A stretch of 64,000 nt of DNA, taken from positions 1-64,000 of the forward strand of contig DYPU01000001.1 of NCBI GenBank assembly GCA_020719725.1. Direction: 5' to 3'. Of the stretch, positions 8,950 through 16,807 are shown one piece after another. The notes beneath the pieces are model-generated. The model did no database searches. It saw only the letters and a program-made list of their open reading frames with translations, and was not told the origin of the DNA. The stretch is from Anaerolinea sp. (GTDB taxonomy: Bacteria > Chloroflexota > Anaerolineae > Anaerolineales > Villigracilaceae). The translations under genes and the position numbers were made by a program. The number at the start of each line of letters is the position of its first letter. Within the stretch, counting starts at the first letter, position 1.

Positions 8950-9723
8950 TTAGCGACCTTTCCAAAGCGGCGGACGTTTTTCCAAAAAGGCGCGCATACC
9001 TTCTTTTTGGTCTTCGCTGGCAAAAGCCAGTTGAAATAGGCGGCGCTCATCGTCCAGTGTTTCGGCCAATGATCCTTCAAAAGCGGCATTCACCGCCTCT
9101 TTGGCAAGTCTTAGCGCCAGGGGCGAGCGGTTCGCAAGCTCGTTGGCAATCGCCAGCGCCTCGTCTAATAAACGCTCGTTGGGCACGACATGATTCACCA
9201 GCCCAAACTTTTCCGCTTCTGCTGCGCTTAGCTGACGGTTGTTGAGTATCATTTCCATTGCCAGGGTTTTACCCAGGGCGCGCGCCAGGCGCTGAGTGCC
9301 GCCCCCGCCAGGGATAACGCCAATCGTCACCTCCGGCAGGCCAAATTTGGCGTTTTCAGCGGCCAAAATTAGATCGCAGAGTAGCACCAGTTCAAATCCG
9401 CCACCCAGCGCAAAACCCGCCACCGCCGCAATCACCGGCTTGCGCACCCGTCCCAGCCCCGCAAACAAATCGCTAAAGCCATTGGTCGTCATTTCAATGG
9501 CGCTCATTTCAGCCATTTCTTTGATGTCGGCACCCGCCGCAAAAGCGCGGGCGCTGCCTGTTAGCACAATAGCGCCAATCGCCGGGTCAGCATCTTGCAA
9601 GGCCAGAGCTGCGCCCAACTCGGTTAGCAGAGCGCGGTTAAGGGCATTGAGCGCTTGCGGTCGATTGAGGGTAATCAGCGCAACGCGCCCGCGGGTTTCA
9701 GTTAAAAGAGTGGCGTAGGGCAT
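8950..9723 (-). CDS. Enoyl-CoA hydratase/isomerase (crotonase family)
   Basis: A 257-residue crotonase. The oxyanion-hole segments are ARAFAAGADIKEM at about residue 60 and AVAGFALGGGFELVLLCDL at about residue 100. The catalytic region FGLPEVTIGVIPGGGGTQRL keeps the Glu used by true hydratases. Members hydrate 2-enoyl-CoA thioesters in fatty acid or amino acid degradation. The start ATG at 9723 is preceded by GGAGG. A TATAAT on the minus strand at about 9749 is a likely -10 element. The AAC(3)-like gene follows immediately, probably as one transcript. Confidence 0.92.
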   Translation of the reverse strand: MPYATLLTETRGRVALITLNRPQALNALNRALLTELGAALALQDADPAIGAIVLTGSARAFAAGADIKEMAEMSAIEMTTNGFSDLFAGLGRVRKPVIAAVAGFALGGGFELVLLCDLILAAENAKFGLPEVTIGVIPGGGGTQRLARALGKTLAMEMILNNRQLSAAEAEKFGLVNHVVPNERLLDEALAIANELANRSPLALRLAKEAVNAAFEGSLAETLDDERRLFQLAFASEDQKEGMRAFLEKRPPLWKGR

Positions 9724-9813
9724 ACATCCTCCATCGGGTAGCCAAATTATACGCCCAAACCGATTTTCAGTTTGCCGTGCTTTATAATGACCAAAATTTT
9801 AGGAAGAGGCCTC

Positions 9814-10567
9814 ATGCCAAGCATCATTTTGCCCGCAGCCACCCAACTCAATCTTTTTTTATACATCACTTTTGGCATTTTGGCCGTTAGCATGGGTCCA
9901 ATTGATTATTTTGGCGTAATGCCCATGCGTTACAGCAAATTTCGGACAAAACAGGGGATTCCTTCGCGCTTCGGGATGTTTTTTTTTGTACTTTTTGCCT
10001 TTTCTGGCTGCTTTGGGATTAGCCTGGCCCTATCTAACCCACCTTAGCCTGACTCAGGCCATTATGCTCATGGCCCTACTGTTGCATTACGCCAAACGCT
10101 GCCTGGAGGTGCTATTCCTCCACAAATATTCTGGCCCGATGGATATTCTGACCACTCTGGCGATTGCTTCCTTCTACACCCTGGTGGGTGCGGCAGCCTC
10201 GGCGCTGAATGCTGCGCCGCTGGCGCGTCCCGATGGCTTGTTCTGGCTGGGAGCGGCTTTTTTTGTGGTAGGCGAGTCCCTCAACTTTTGGCATCACAAA
10301 CTCCTGGCAGATTTGCGCCAGAAAACAGATCTGTATCTTATTCCGCAGGGCGGCTGGTTTGCATGGGTGGCCTGTCCGCACTATCTTTTCGAGTTGTTGT
10401 CCTGGTTAGGATTGGCATTGCTCTCGCGGCATTTGTTTATGTATCTGGCTTTTGTGGGCATGTTTGGCTATCTTTTGGCCCGCAGCCTAAAAACCCTGGC
10501 CTGGTATCGCGCAAAATTCGCACAATTTCCTAAAAACCGCAAAGCGCTGCTACCGTTTTTGTTGTAA
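9814..10567 (+). pseudogene. Steroid 5-alpha-reductase-like membrane protein, frameshifted at a T9 run
   Basis: Two overlapping frames together encode one protein. The first begins at ATG 9814 (AGGAAGAGG just upstream) and reads to SRFGMFFFV. The second takes over at the run of nine T (9979-9987) and continues YFLPFLAALGLAW to the stop at 10567. Removing one T gives a continuous protein of 250 residues. The C-terminal half has the 3-oxo-5-alpha-steroid 4-dehydrogenase signature: NFWHHKLLADLR, YLIPQGGWFAWVACPHYL and the ending FPKNRKALLPFLL. The family comprises membrane reductases using NADPH on enone or enoyl substrates. The break may be a sequencing error, a true mutation, or a site of transcriptional slippage; the sequence alone cannot tell. 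A TATAAT at 9783-9788 is a likely -10 element. Confidence 0.82.
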
Positions 10568-10628
10568 ATCAGCCTCTGCTAAAAAACCTTCGTTTCGGTG
10601 TACAAGACGGGCCAATTTTTCTTTTGGG

Positions 10629-11966
10629 TTAACCTGCTAGAACAAGCGGTTGTTGAACCAGCGTGGCCTGCATCGACCACGGCCCGGTCCAAGTGATGTG
10701 GACGGCCTGTAATTTGCCGCGCAGATCCGCTTCACTTTCTACAAAGACCAGCTTATTGGTGGGGGTACGGCCTTTCCAGCGGTTTTTAACCTTTTCTTCA
10801 AACAAGACTTGCACCGTTTCACCCAGATAGTGAGCGTTGATTTCTGCGACAATATTCTCTTGTAATTCTTCCAGCAGGCGGAAGCGGCGCATCTTTTCTT
10901 CGGCAGAAACGTCATCTGGCATACGCCGCGCCGAAACAGTCCCCTCGCGGGGTGAGTAGCGCGCCAGGTGGGCCACGTCCAGCCGCAGGTCTGAGAGCGT
11001 TTTGTAGGTTTGCATAAATTGTTCGTCGGTTTCGCCTGGAAATCCGACGATGATATCGGTGGCGATGGAACACCCCGGTATTTTGGCGCGAATTTTTTCG
11101 ACAAGGCGGTAATAATCGGCCTGAGTGTAGCCGCGTCGCATCGTTTCCAGCACGCTATCATCTCCGGCCTGAATGGGTACTTCGATGTGCGGCATCACCT
11201 TGGGCAATTCGGCGATTGCTTCCAGCAGGTCTTCGCCAAAATAATTGGGGTGCGAGGTTAAAAAGCGGATGCGCTGAATGCCTTCCACTTCGTGAATGAG
11301 GCGCAGCAGCCCGGCCAGGGTTGGACCGTCTGCAATATCTTTGCCATAGCGATCTACAATTTGGCCCAGCAGGGTGATTTCTTTAACGCCTTGCGCCGCC
11401 AGTGAGCGTACTTCGGCCACAATATCACCTACTGGTCGTGAGCGTTCAATGCCGCGGCGATAGGGGATGATGCAGTAGGTGCAGGCATGCGAGCAGCCAT
11501 AAACCACAGGCACATGCGCCGAAATGAGTGAGCCGCGCTCATGTACGGGGAGGATGAGTTCGTCGTCCATTGCCAAAAAGCGGCGGGTGGTTTCGGCATC
11601 TTCCAGCGAGCGCACTTCGCCCTGGGTCAGGAAAGAGATCAGCGGGCCAGGGTCAGAAGGCGGGGAGAAAACGTCTACAAATGGAAAGCGTTTTTTTAGC
11701 TTTTCTGCGCCGCGCACGCCTACCATGCAGCCCATCAGATTGATAACCAGCTTGGGATTTTTCTTTTTAAGCGGCTGAAATGAGGTTAGCCGACCGGCGG
11801 CTTTATCTTCGGCGGATTGACGCACCACGCAGGTGTTCAGCACAATCACGTCGGCTTCTTCTGCCGCTGGGGTGAGGCTGTAGCCTAAATGCTCCAGCGC
11901 CGAGCCAACCCGCTGAGAATCGGCCACGTTCATCTGACAACCTTCAGTCCAAATGTGATATTTCAT
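10629..11966 (-). CDS. miaB: tRNA-2-methylthio-N6-dimethylallyladenosine synthase
   Basis: The 445-residue protein is a radical-SAM methylthiotransferase. The N-terminal domain has the three ligands of the auxiliary cluster at Cys10 (TEGCQMN), Cys46 (LNTCVVR) and Cys80 (NLMGCMVG). The radical-SAM motif is CSHACTYC, with Cys158, Cys162 and Cys165. A C-terminal TRAM domain follows, including KNRWKGRTPTNKLVFVE. The GCQMN motif favours MiaB over RimO or MtaB. It adds a methylthio group to A37 of tRNAs already carrying the isopentenyl group. A TATAAT on the minus strand lies about 33 bases upstream of the ATG. Confidence 0.94.
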   Translation of the reverse strand: MKYHIWTEGCQMNVADSQRVGSALEHLGYSLTPAAEEADVIVLNTCVVRQSAEDKAAGRLTSFQPLKKKNPKLVINLMGCMVGVRGAEKLKKRFPFVDVFSPPSDPGPLISFLTQGEVRSLEDAETTRRFLAMDDELILPVHERGSLISAHVPVVYGCSHACTYCIIPYRRGIERSRPVGDIVAEVRSLAAQGVKEITLLGQIVDRYGKDIADGPTLAGLLRLIHEVEGIQRIRFLTSHPNYFGEDLLEAIAELPKVMPHIEVPIQAGDDSVLETMRRGYTQADYYRLVEKIRAKIPGCSIATDIIVGFPGETDEQFMQTYKTLSDLRLDVAHLARYSPREGTVSARRMPDDVSAEEKMRRFRLLEELQENIVAEINAHYLGETVQVLFEEKVKNRWKGRTPTNKLVFVESEADLRGKLQAVHITWTGPWSMQATLVQQPLVLAG

Positions 11967-12037
11967 CGGATTTCCTTCTTCTTGAACAGTAAGGCGTGAA
12001 TTATACCAAGTTTGTCTGGTTCGTAATCGGCCAAAGC

Positions 12038-12071
12038 AAAGCCCCTCCAGAACACCGTTGGAGGGGCTTTT
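12038..12071 (-). terminator. Intrinsic terminator after the DUF4349 gene
   Basis: Arms GCCCCTCCA at 12041-12049 and TGGAGGGGC at 12059-12067 form a 9-bp GC-rich stem, followed on the minus strand by CTTTGCTTT. It lies 22 bases beyond the stop of the gene at 12093. Confidence 0.75.
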
Positions 12072-12092
12072 ACAAACAGATGAAAGAAAGAG

Positions 12093-13019
12093 TTACTTTT
12101 TGGGTTCTTGTGGGCTGTTGTTTTTGAAGAGCAGTTTCCACAAGCGACGCGCCACTCGCCAAAAGACCAGCAAGGTTGTGCCAACTACGGCAATAATTAG
12201 CAGGCCCGCCGGGATAAAGACAATCACCAACCAGACAACGAATTCGAAGAAGCCTTTCAAAAAGTTGATTAAAGTTTGCACCGCGTCGCGGATGACACCT
12301 TCGGGTTTCCACCCGCCAATTTCAATGGGTTGGAGGGTTTCTTCGGCGATGAGTTGAATGCTGATTGCCGAAAGCGCTGCGGATTGTTCGTAATACTTCA
12401 TTTGGCCTTTGATGACTTCAATTTGCTCTCGGATGGAGGTGAGTTGGTTGAATACCAGCATCACATCTTCGGTTTTTTGAGCCTTTTCCATAATGAGTGT
12501 TAGTTGGCGCTCGGTGCTTTCCAGGTTTTTCAGGCGCGAGCTTAGATCGGTATATTCCTGGGTTACATCCTGTCCAGAACGGTTTTCAGAAGTGACGCTT
12601 ACAGCGCCCTGTTTGATTTCGGCCAGGGTTTCATTTAGGGTTTCGGCAGGCACGCGAATGGTTGTGGAGCCTTCCGGCACTTTGCGCCCATCCGATATGA
12701 CTCTTTCATACAAATTGGACGAAACGACATGTCCGCCCATCTGCTCGGCCAGGGCTGCAATTGTGCTCAGGCTGGCGGTTGGGTCTAGCACCACCAGGCT
12801 CAGATCGGCATTTTCGATGACCAGACGTTGCTGTGGCAGGGCGCTATCGGCTATTGCCGCTTCATTTTCATAAGGTGCTCTAAGATTTTCGTCCATTGGC
12901 GCATAGGATTCAACTGTGCCTCCGTCGAAGCCAGGCGAACTGGCTTGGGATGTTTCCGCGGTGGCGCACGCGCTCAAAAACAGGATCAGGGTCATTAACA
13001 TCAGTCCAATTTTTTTCAT
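12093..13019 (-). CDS. DUF4349 lipoprotein with C-terminal membrane helix
   Basis: The 308-residue protein has a lipoprotein signal (LILFLSAC), a short low-complexity region, and then a DUF4349 domain: RLVIENADLSLVVLDPTASL, MGGHVVSSNLYER and TTIRVPAETLNETLAEI. A coiled-coil segment follows around residues 165-220 (LSSRLKNLESTERQL, EQIEVIKGQM). The domain ends with a strongly hydrophobic helix at about 265-295 and a basic tail, so the protein is anchored at both ends. The family is widespread and its biochemical function is not established. The ATG at 13019 follows AAAGGAGGAGAAT, a near-ideal ribosome binding site; the longer frame upstream lacks one. Confidence 0.85.
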   Translation of the reverse strand: MKKIGLMLMTLILFLSACATAETSQASSPGFDGGTVESYAPMDENLRAPYENEAAIADSALPQQRLVIENADLSLVVLDPTASLSTIAALAEQMGGHVVSSNLYERVISDGRKVPEGSTTIRVPAETLNETLAEIKQGAVSVTSENRSGQDVTQEYTDLSSRLKNLESTERQLTLIMEKAQKTEDVMLVFNQLTSIREQIEVIKGQMKYYEQSAALSAISIQLIAEETLQPIEIGGWKPEGVIRDAVQTLINFLKGFFEFVVWLVIVFIPAGLLIIAVVGTTLLVFWRVARRLWKLLFKNNSPQEPKK

Positions 13020-13237
13020 ATTCTCCTCCTTTGGAGAAAACAGATAATTTCTTTTGGTTTTGCTGGTTTTCACTCCAGAAACGGTACTGAATTTCTTTTC
13101 AGACGCAAACCGCTAAAATTTTGTTCCACTGGACATTAAAACGGACCTGCTCAAAATAAGTTTGGATATTTGCCCCAAACCTATTAAGAAGCTACATTAA
13201 AACCGATCATTTTACGAAAGCGGGGTTGTTTATAGCA

Positions 13238-13273
13238 AAGTCCCCAAAAGGATTAAATCCTTTTGGGGACTTT
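13238..13273 (-). terminator. Intrinsic terminator after the 13279 gene
   Basis: AAAGTCCCCAAAAGGA (13238-13253) and its perfect complement (13258-13273) form a 16-bp stem with loop TTAAA, 5 bases past the stop of the metallophosphoesterase. The T tract is the end of the stem itself. Confidence 0.8.
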
Positions 13274-13278
13274 GGCTT

Positions 13279-14010
13279 CTACCAGCCTTCTACCAGGCGA
13301 GCCGCGTGTTTTTCGGGTAATCCTGCGGCCCGAATGCGTTTTTGCACCGCCGGAATATCGTAGGTTATTCGGCGCGGTTCCCAGGTTTGCGCGTCCGGGT
13401 CAAAAATGGCATAGGCGGCGCGCGGGTCACGGTCGCGTGGCTGTCCCACCGAACCTGGGTTCAAAATCGCGCGCGGAGTTAGCCTGAGTACCTGTCCGAC
13501 ATGCGGCACTTCCAGCGAAACCCGGTCTTTTTTTAGGTCGAGCTGAAACAAACACTGAATATGTGAATGGCCTACAAAACAATAGTCCGTCTCAAAGCTT
13601 TCAAAATTTAGGCGAGCCACCAGTGTGTTCAGCACATATTCCCAAACCGGGTCGCGTGGGCTGCCATGCGCCATAGTCACCTGATCGATCACCAGGGTTT
13701 CTTGTGGCAGGCTTTCCAGATAGCCTTTGTTCCCATCCGAAAGCGCTTTCTTTTGCCAGAGCAAAGATCGGCGGGCCTCCGTATTAAACACTGCATCGTC
13801 CATTTGGCCTAAAACAGCTACGTCGTGGTTGCCCAGCACACAAGTTAGATTGGGAATGGCGCGTACTCGTTCCACAACATCATTGGGGTCTGGCCCGTAG
13901 CCAATCACGTCGCCCAGGCACCAAGTGGCGTCTACCGTACCAGCATCTGCAAGCACAGCTTCCAGAGCGGTTAAATTAGCATGAAGGTCAGAGATGACTA
14001 AAATACGCAT
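13279..14010 (-). CDS. Metallophosphoesterase (YfcE/MJ0936-like)
   Basis: The 243-residue calcineurin-like phosphoesterase has all metal motifs: ISDLHAN (Asp8, His10), GDVIGYGPDP, GNHD, AHGSP and GHSHIQ. A C-terminal motif LNPGSVGQPRDRDPRA closely resembles the small YfcE/MJ0936-type phosphodiesterases, which hydrolyse phosphodiesters or nucleotides in vitro. Its ATG follows GGAG, two bases after the stop of coaBC, so both genes probably share a transcript that ends at the strong hairpin just downstream. Confidence 0.88.
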   Translation of the reverse strand: MRILVISDLHANLTALEAVLADAGTVDATWCLGDVIGYGPDPNDVVERVRAIPNLTCVLGNHDVAVLGQMDDAVFNTEARRSLLWQKKALSDGNKGYLESLPQETLVIDQVTMAHGSPRDPVWEYVLNTLVARLNFESFETDYCFVGHSHIQCLFQLDLKKDRVSLEVPHVGQVLRLTPRAILNPGSVGQPRDRDPRAAYAIFDPDAQTWEPRRITYDIPAVQKRIRAAGLPEKHAARLVEGW

Positions 14011-14012
14011 AA

Positions 14013-15227
14013 TTACTCCAAAATTGCAGCTAACCTAGCCAGGATAATGTCTGCCACCTCGTTTTTGGTTAAAAGTGGCAGGATTTCGCGTTTTCCATCG
14101 GCAAACAAAAGCGTAATACGGTTGGTTTCCACTGCAAAACCGGCATCTTGGGCCGAAATATCATTTGCTGCAATAAAATCTAATTTTTTAGAAAAAAGCT
14201 TGGCTTGAGCGTTCTCAAGCAGATCACGGCTTTCTGCTGCGAATCCTACCACAGCTTTTAACCGCGTCAAACTTGACCTGTGCCTGGCTACCGTTGCTAA
14301 AATATCTGGAGCTGCCTCCAGTTCGATCTGCGGAATACCATCCTGCTTTTTTAGCTTGTTTTCTGCTACTTTTTTTACCCGAAAATCGGCCACAGCGGCT
14401 GCCATTATGAGCGCATCGGCCTGTTCCACCGTGGAGAGCACCGCCGCCAACATTTCAGCGACGGTGTTGACCATTACCAATTGCGCTCCCACCGGGGCGG
14501 AGAGTGCGGTTGGGTGGCTGATGAGTGTCACTTCCGCGCCGAGTTCGAGGGCGGCCTGGGCCAGGGCGTAGCCTTGCTTGCCGCTGGAGTGGTTGGTGAT
14601 GACGCGCACCGGGTCGATTGGTTCCTGTGAACCTCCGGCGGTGATTACAATCTGTTTGCCGTGGAGCCTGCCCAGGCTGCGTCCTAGCACCACTTTTGCC
14701 ATGCCTGCAATTTCATGGGGGTCTGCCATGCGTCCTACTCCGATCAGCCCGGATGCCAAATGCCCTGTAACTGGCCCAACGAAGCTGACGCCGCGTTCGG
14801 CCAGGGTGCGCAGGTTGCGCTGGGTGGCCGGGTGAGCGTACATGCCGCCGTCCATGGCGGGAGCTATCAAAATGGGGCATTCTGTCGCCAGGGCGGTGAT
14901 GGTGAGCAGCGTATCGGCCTGGCCGTTTGCCAGTTTTGCCAGTGTGTTGGCTGTGCCAGGGGCAATGATCAGCAAGTCGGCGCTATGACCCAGCCCAATG
15001 TGCAAAACATGGGCTTCGCCGCCCCACAATTCAGCGTCGGTAAAGGCTTTTCGTCCTGTAACCGATTGAAAGGTGAGCGGGCTGATGAATTTTTCAGCCC
15101 CTGGGCTGAGGATCGTATCCACCAAGGCCCCGGCCTGAGTCAGCTTGGAGGCCAAATCGGCTCCTTTATACGCTGCAATTGAGCCGGTGATGCCTAATAG
15201 GATGCGTTTGCCGGTGAGAATGGACAT
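14013..15227 (-). CDS. coaBC: Bifunctional phosphopantothenoylcysteine decarboxylase/phosphopantothenate-cysteine ligase
   Basis: The 404-residue fusion makes 4'-phosphopantetheine for coenzyme A. The N-terminal CoaC flavoprotein has GITGSIAAYK, the catalytic His in EAHVLHIGLG (His76) and IAPAMDGGMY. The CoaB half has TAGGSQEPIDPVRVITNHSSG and the KKQDG region. Two residues differ from the Escherichia coli Dfp pattern: Asp126 replaces the Asn of the PxMNxxMW motif, and Ser159 (LASGLIGVGRM) replaces the Cys of LACG. From memory both variants occur together in Bacteroidetes-type enzymes, so they likely mark a subfamily and not a dead enzyme. No Shine-Dalgarno is present, and a TATAAT lies only 9 bases before the ATG, which suggests a leaderless or nearly leaderless mRNA. 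Confidence 0.94.
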   Translation of the reverse strand: MSILTGKRILLGITGSIAAYKGADLASKLTQAGALVDTILSPGAEKFISPLTFQSVTGRKAFTDAELWGGEAHVLHIGLGHSADLLIIAPGTANTLAKLANGQADTLLTITALATECPILIAPAMDGGMYAHPATQRNLRTLAERGVSFVGPVTGHLASGLIGVGRMADPHEIAGMAKVVLGRSLGRLHGKQIVITAGGSQEPIDPVRVITNHSSGKQGYALAQAALELGAEVTLISHPTALSAPVGAQLVMVNTVAEMLAAVLSTVEQADALIMAAAVADFRVKKVAENKLKKQDGIPQIELEAAPDILATVARHRSSLTRLKAVVGFAAESRDLLENAQAKLFSKKLDFIAANDISAQDAGFAVETNRITLLFADGKREILPLLTKNEVADIILARLAAILE

Positions 15228-15236
15228 GGTTTGGTA

Positions 15237-15267
15237 ATTATACTCTGCAAAAAAACTTGTATGACAA
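15237..15267 (-). promoter_or_regulatory. Promoter of coaBC, nearly leaderless
   Basis: On the minus strand TATAAT occupies 15242-15237 and a weak -35 TTGTCA occupies 15267-15262, with 19 bases between. The ATG at 15227 is so close that transcription would start within a few bases of it. Confidence 0.5.
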
Positions 15268-15268
15268 T

Positions 15269-15730
15269 TTATGCGTGAAAGACTACACTGTGTCCCAGCA
15301 TTTCGTCTTGTTGGCTGTATTCAAAGCGGGCCGAGAAGAGTTTATTTTGCTCCAGCCAGCCTAAAAAGTAGTGGTCGCTTGGCCAGAGCGGCAGGGTGCG
15401 GATTTTATCGTCTGGAATCCATGCCAGACGGCCTTCGTCTGAGTCGATCAGTTCTCCAGAAAAATTGTCTGCGGTGTAAACCCATACATACCAGTCATCG
15501 CCCTTGAATCCGGAAAAAACCAATAGGCCGCCGTAGCGCAGTGTTTCAATTGTTAGCCCCGATTCTTCGCGTACCTCGCGGATGGCGCAGGCTTCGGGGC
15601 TTTCGCCGGGTTCCAGTTTGCCGCCCAGTCCATTCCACTTGCCTTCGTGAATGTCGCGCGCTTTTTTTATGCGATGCAACATTAGGGTTTGCCCATTTTT
15701 TTTCAGATAGACCAGCGTGGCGAGTTTCAT
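15269..15730 (-). CDS. Nudix hydrolase, MutT/8-oxo-dGTP diphosphatase-like
   Basis: The 153-residue protein carries a complete Nudix box: GGKLEPGESPEACAIREV continuing into REESGL, residues about 36-58. The N-terminus LATLVYLKKNGQTLMLHRIKK and the WNGLGG approach are typical of MutT-like members that clean oxidised purine nucleotides, although sequence alone does not settle the substrate. The ATG overlaps the esterase stop by 4 bases (ATGA), so the two are translationally coupled with the esterase upstream. Confidence 0.9.
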   Translation of the reverse strand: MKLATLVYLKKNGQTLMLHRIKKARDIHEGKWNGLGGKLEPGESPEACAIREVREESGLTIETLRYGGLLVFSGFKGDDWYVWVYTADNFSGELIDSDEGRLAWIPDDKIRTLPLWPSDHYFLGWLEQNKLFSARFEYSQQDEMLGHSVVFHA

Positions 15731-16758
15731 ACATCTCCAAACAGGGTTTCCAGCCCGGCGGTTAGATGATTGCGCCAGGTGGTGTAGTTGTGCGCTCCGC
15801 CGGTTTCATGGTAGCGAATGTTGTAGCCTTTTGCGCTCATAAGTTGGCTCATCTCGCGGTTACAAGCGCGCAAAAAGTCCAATTTGCCACAATCCAGCCA
15901 TAGTTTGATGTTTGTCCGGGGAGCGTGGCGCACCCATTGCATGGCGATGGTTTCTTGATCCCAGAGCTTAAAGGCTCCGGCCTGGCTTAAGGCTTGCCCA
16001 AAAACCTGCGGCAGGCGTAATGCCGTATAAACCGACATCAGCCCACCCATTGATGCGCCTAAAACGCCATGCGCGCCGGGTTGTTTCTCCGTGTCGATGA
16101 GTTTCATCTCATGCGCGGCCAATGGCAGGACGGTGTTCATGAGAAAAGCCAGGGTGGTTTCAGCGCAGGCATATTCCACCATGCGGGCCTGGCCGGCATT
16201 TTGCAAAAAAGCCAGCGCCAGCGGGCGGATGCGCTTTTGGGTGATGAGATGATCCACTATCTCGGTCAGTTTGCCGCGTTTGAAATAGTCCATTCCATCG
16301 TAAACCATCAACAACGGAACGGCTTCGCGTACCGCGGGCTGGTACAAAAAGACCCGACGGGTTTTGCTAACCGTTAGAAACTCTGCCGGGACAGTGTATC
16401 TCGCCACAGCGCCGCGTAGCCCGCCTGATGGGGTGCGCGTTAGTGGGTTGGGTTTTGCGCCAGGCATGTAAAAATAGTGATTGTATGCGTCAATGCCATT
16501 AAAAACCTTTTTGGGGTTGAGTGGATCTGCAAAACGGGTCTGGCTAATGGGGTCGTAAAAGGCATACTCCAGGTAAATATCTTCGTCCAGGTCGAACTCA
16601 AAGTGCCATAAGTCTGGCCCGGCCGGGTCCATTGGCTGTGGATTTGCGCCCCAATCCTGTTGGTCACTGATGACATGCGGTGCGTTTTGGCCTTGCCAGA
16701 ACAGGCTGGCGCTGCGACCCGAAATTTGTGGGTTTTTTAAGGCTAACTGGGGCGTCAT
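15727..16758 (-). CDS. Enterochelin-esterase-like alpha/beta hydrolase
   Basis: The 343-residue protein has an N-terminal beta-sandwich (about residues 10-110, similar to the Fes/CBM48-like module) and a C-terminal alpha/beta hydrolase of the Fes/esterase D family. The nucleophile is Ser236 in GVLGASMGG. An acidic residue is plausible in LDCGKLDF, and the catalytic His lies in GGAHNYTTWR. YDGMDYFKRGKL is typical of the family. Fes itself opens ferric enterobactin, but most relatives act on other esters and no siderophore gene lies nearby, so the substrate is unknown. The gene is coupled to the Nudix gene downstream. Confidence 0.82.
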   Translation of the reverse strand: MTPQLALKNPQISGRSASLFWQGQNAPHVISDQQDWGANPQPMDPAGPDLWHFEFDLDEDIYLEYAFYDPISQTRFADPLNPKKVFNGIDAYNHYFYMPGAKPNPLTRTPSGGLRGAVARYTVPAEFLTVSKTRRVFLYQPAVREAVPLLMVYDGMDYFKRGKLTEIVDHLITQKRIRPLALAFLQNAGQARMVEYACAETTLAFLMNTVLPLAAHEMKLIDTEKQPGAHGVLGASMGGLMSVYTALRLPQVFGQALSQAGAFKLWDQETIAMQWVRHAPRTNIKLWLDCGKLDFLRACNREMSQLMSAKGYNIRYHETGGAHNYTTWRNHLTAGLETLFGDV

Positions 16759-16807
16759 ATCAATATCCTTTTATTGGGTGTGTTTTGTGGTGTTTCGGTA
16801 AAAAATG

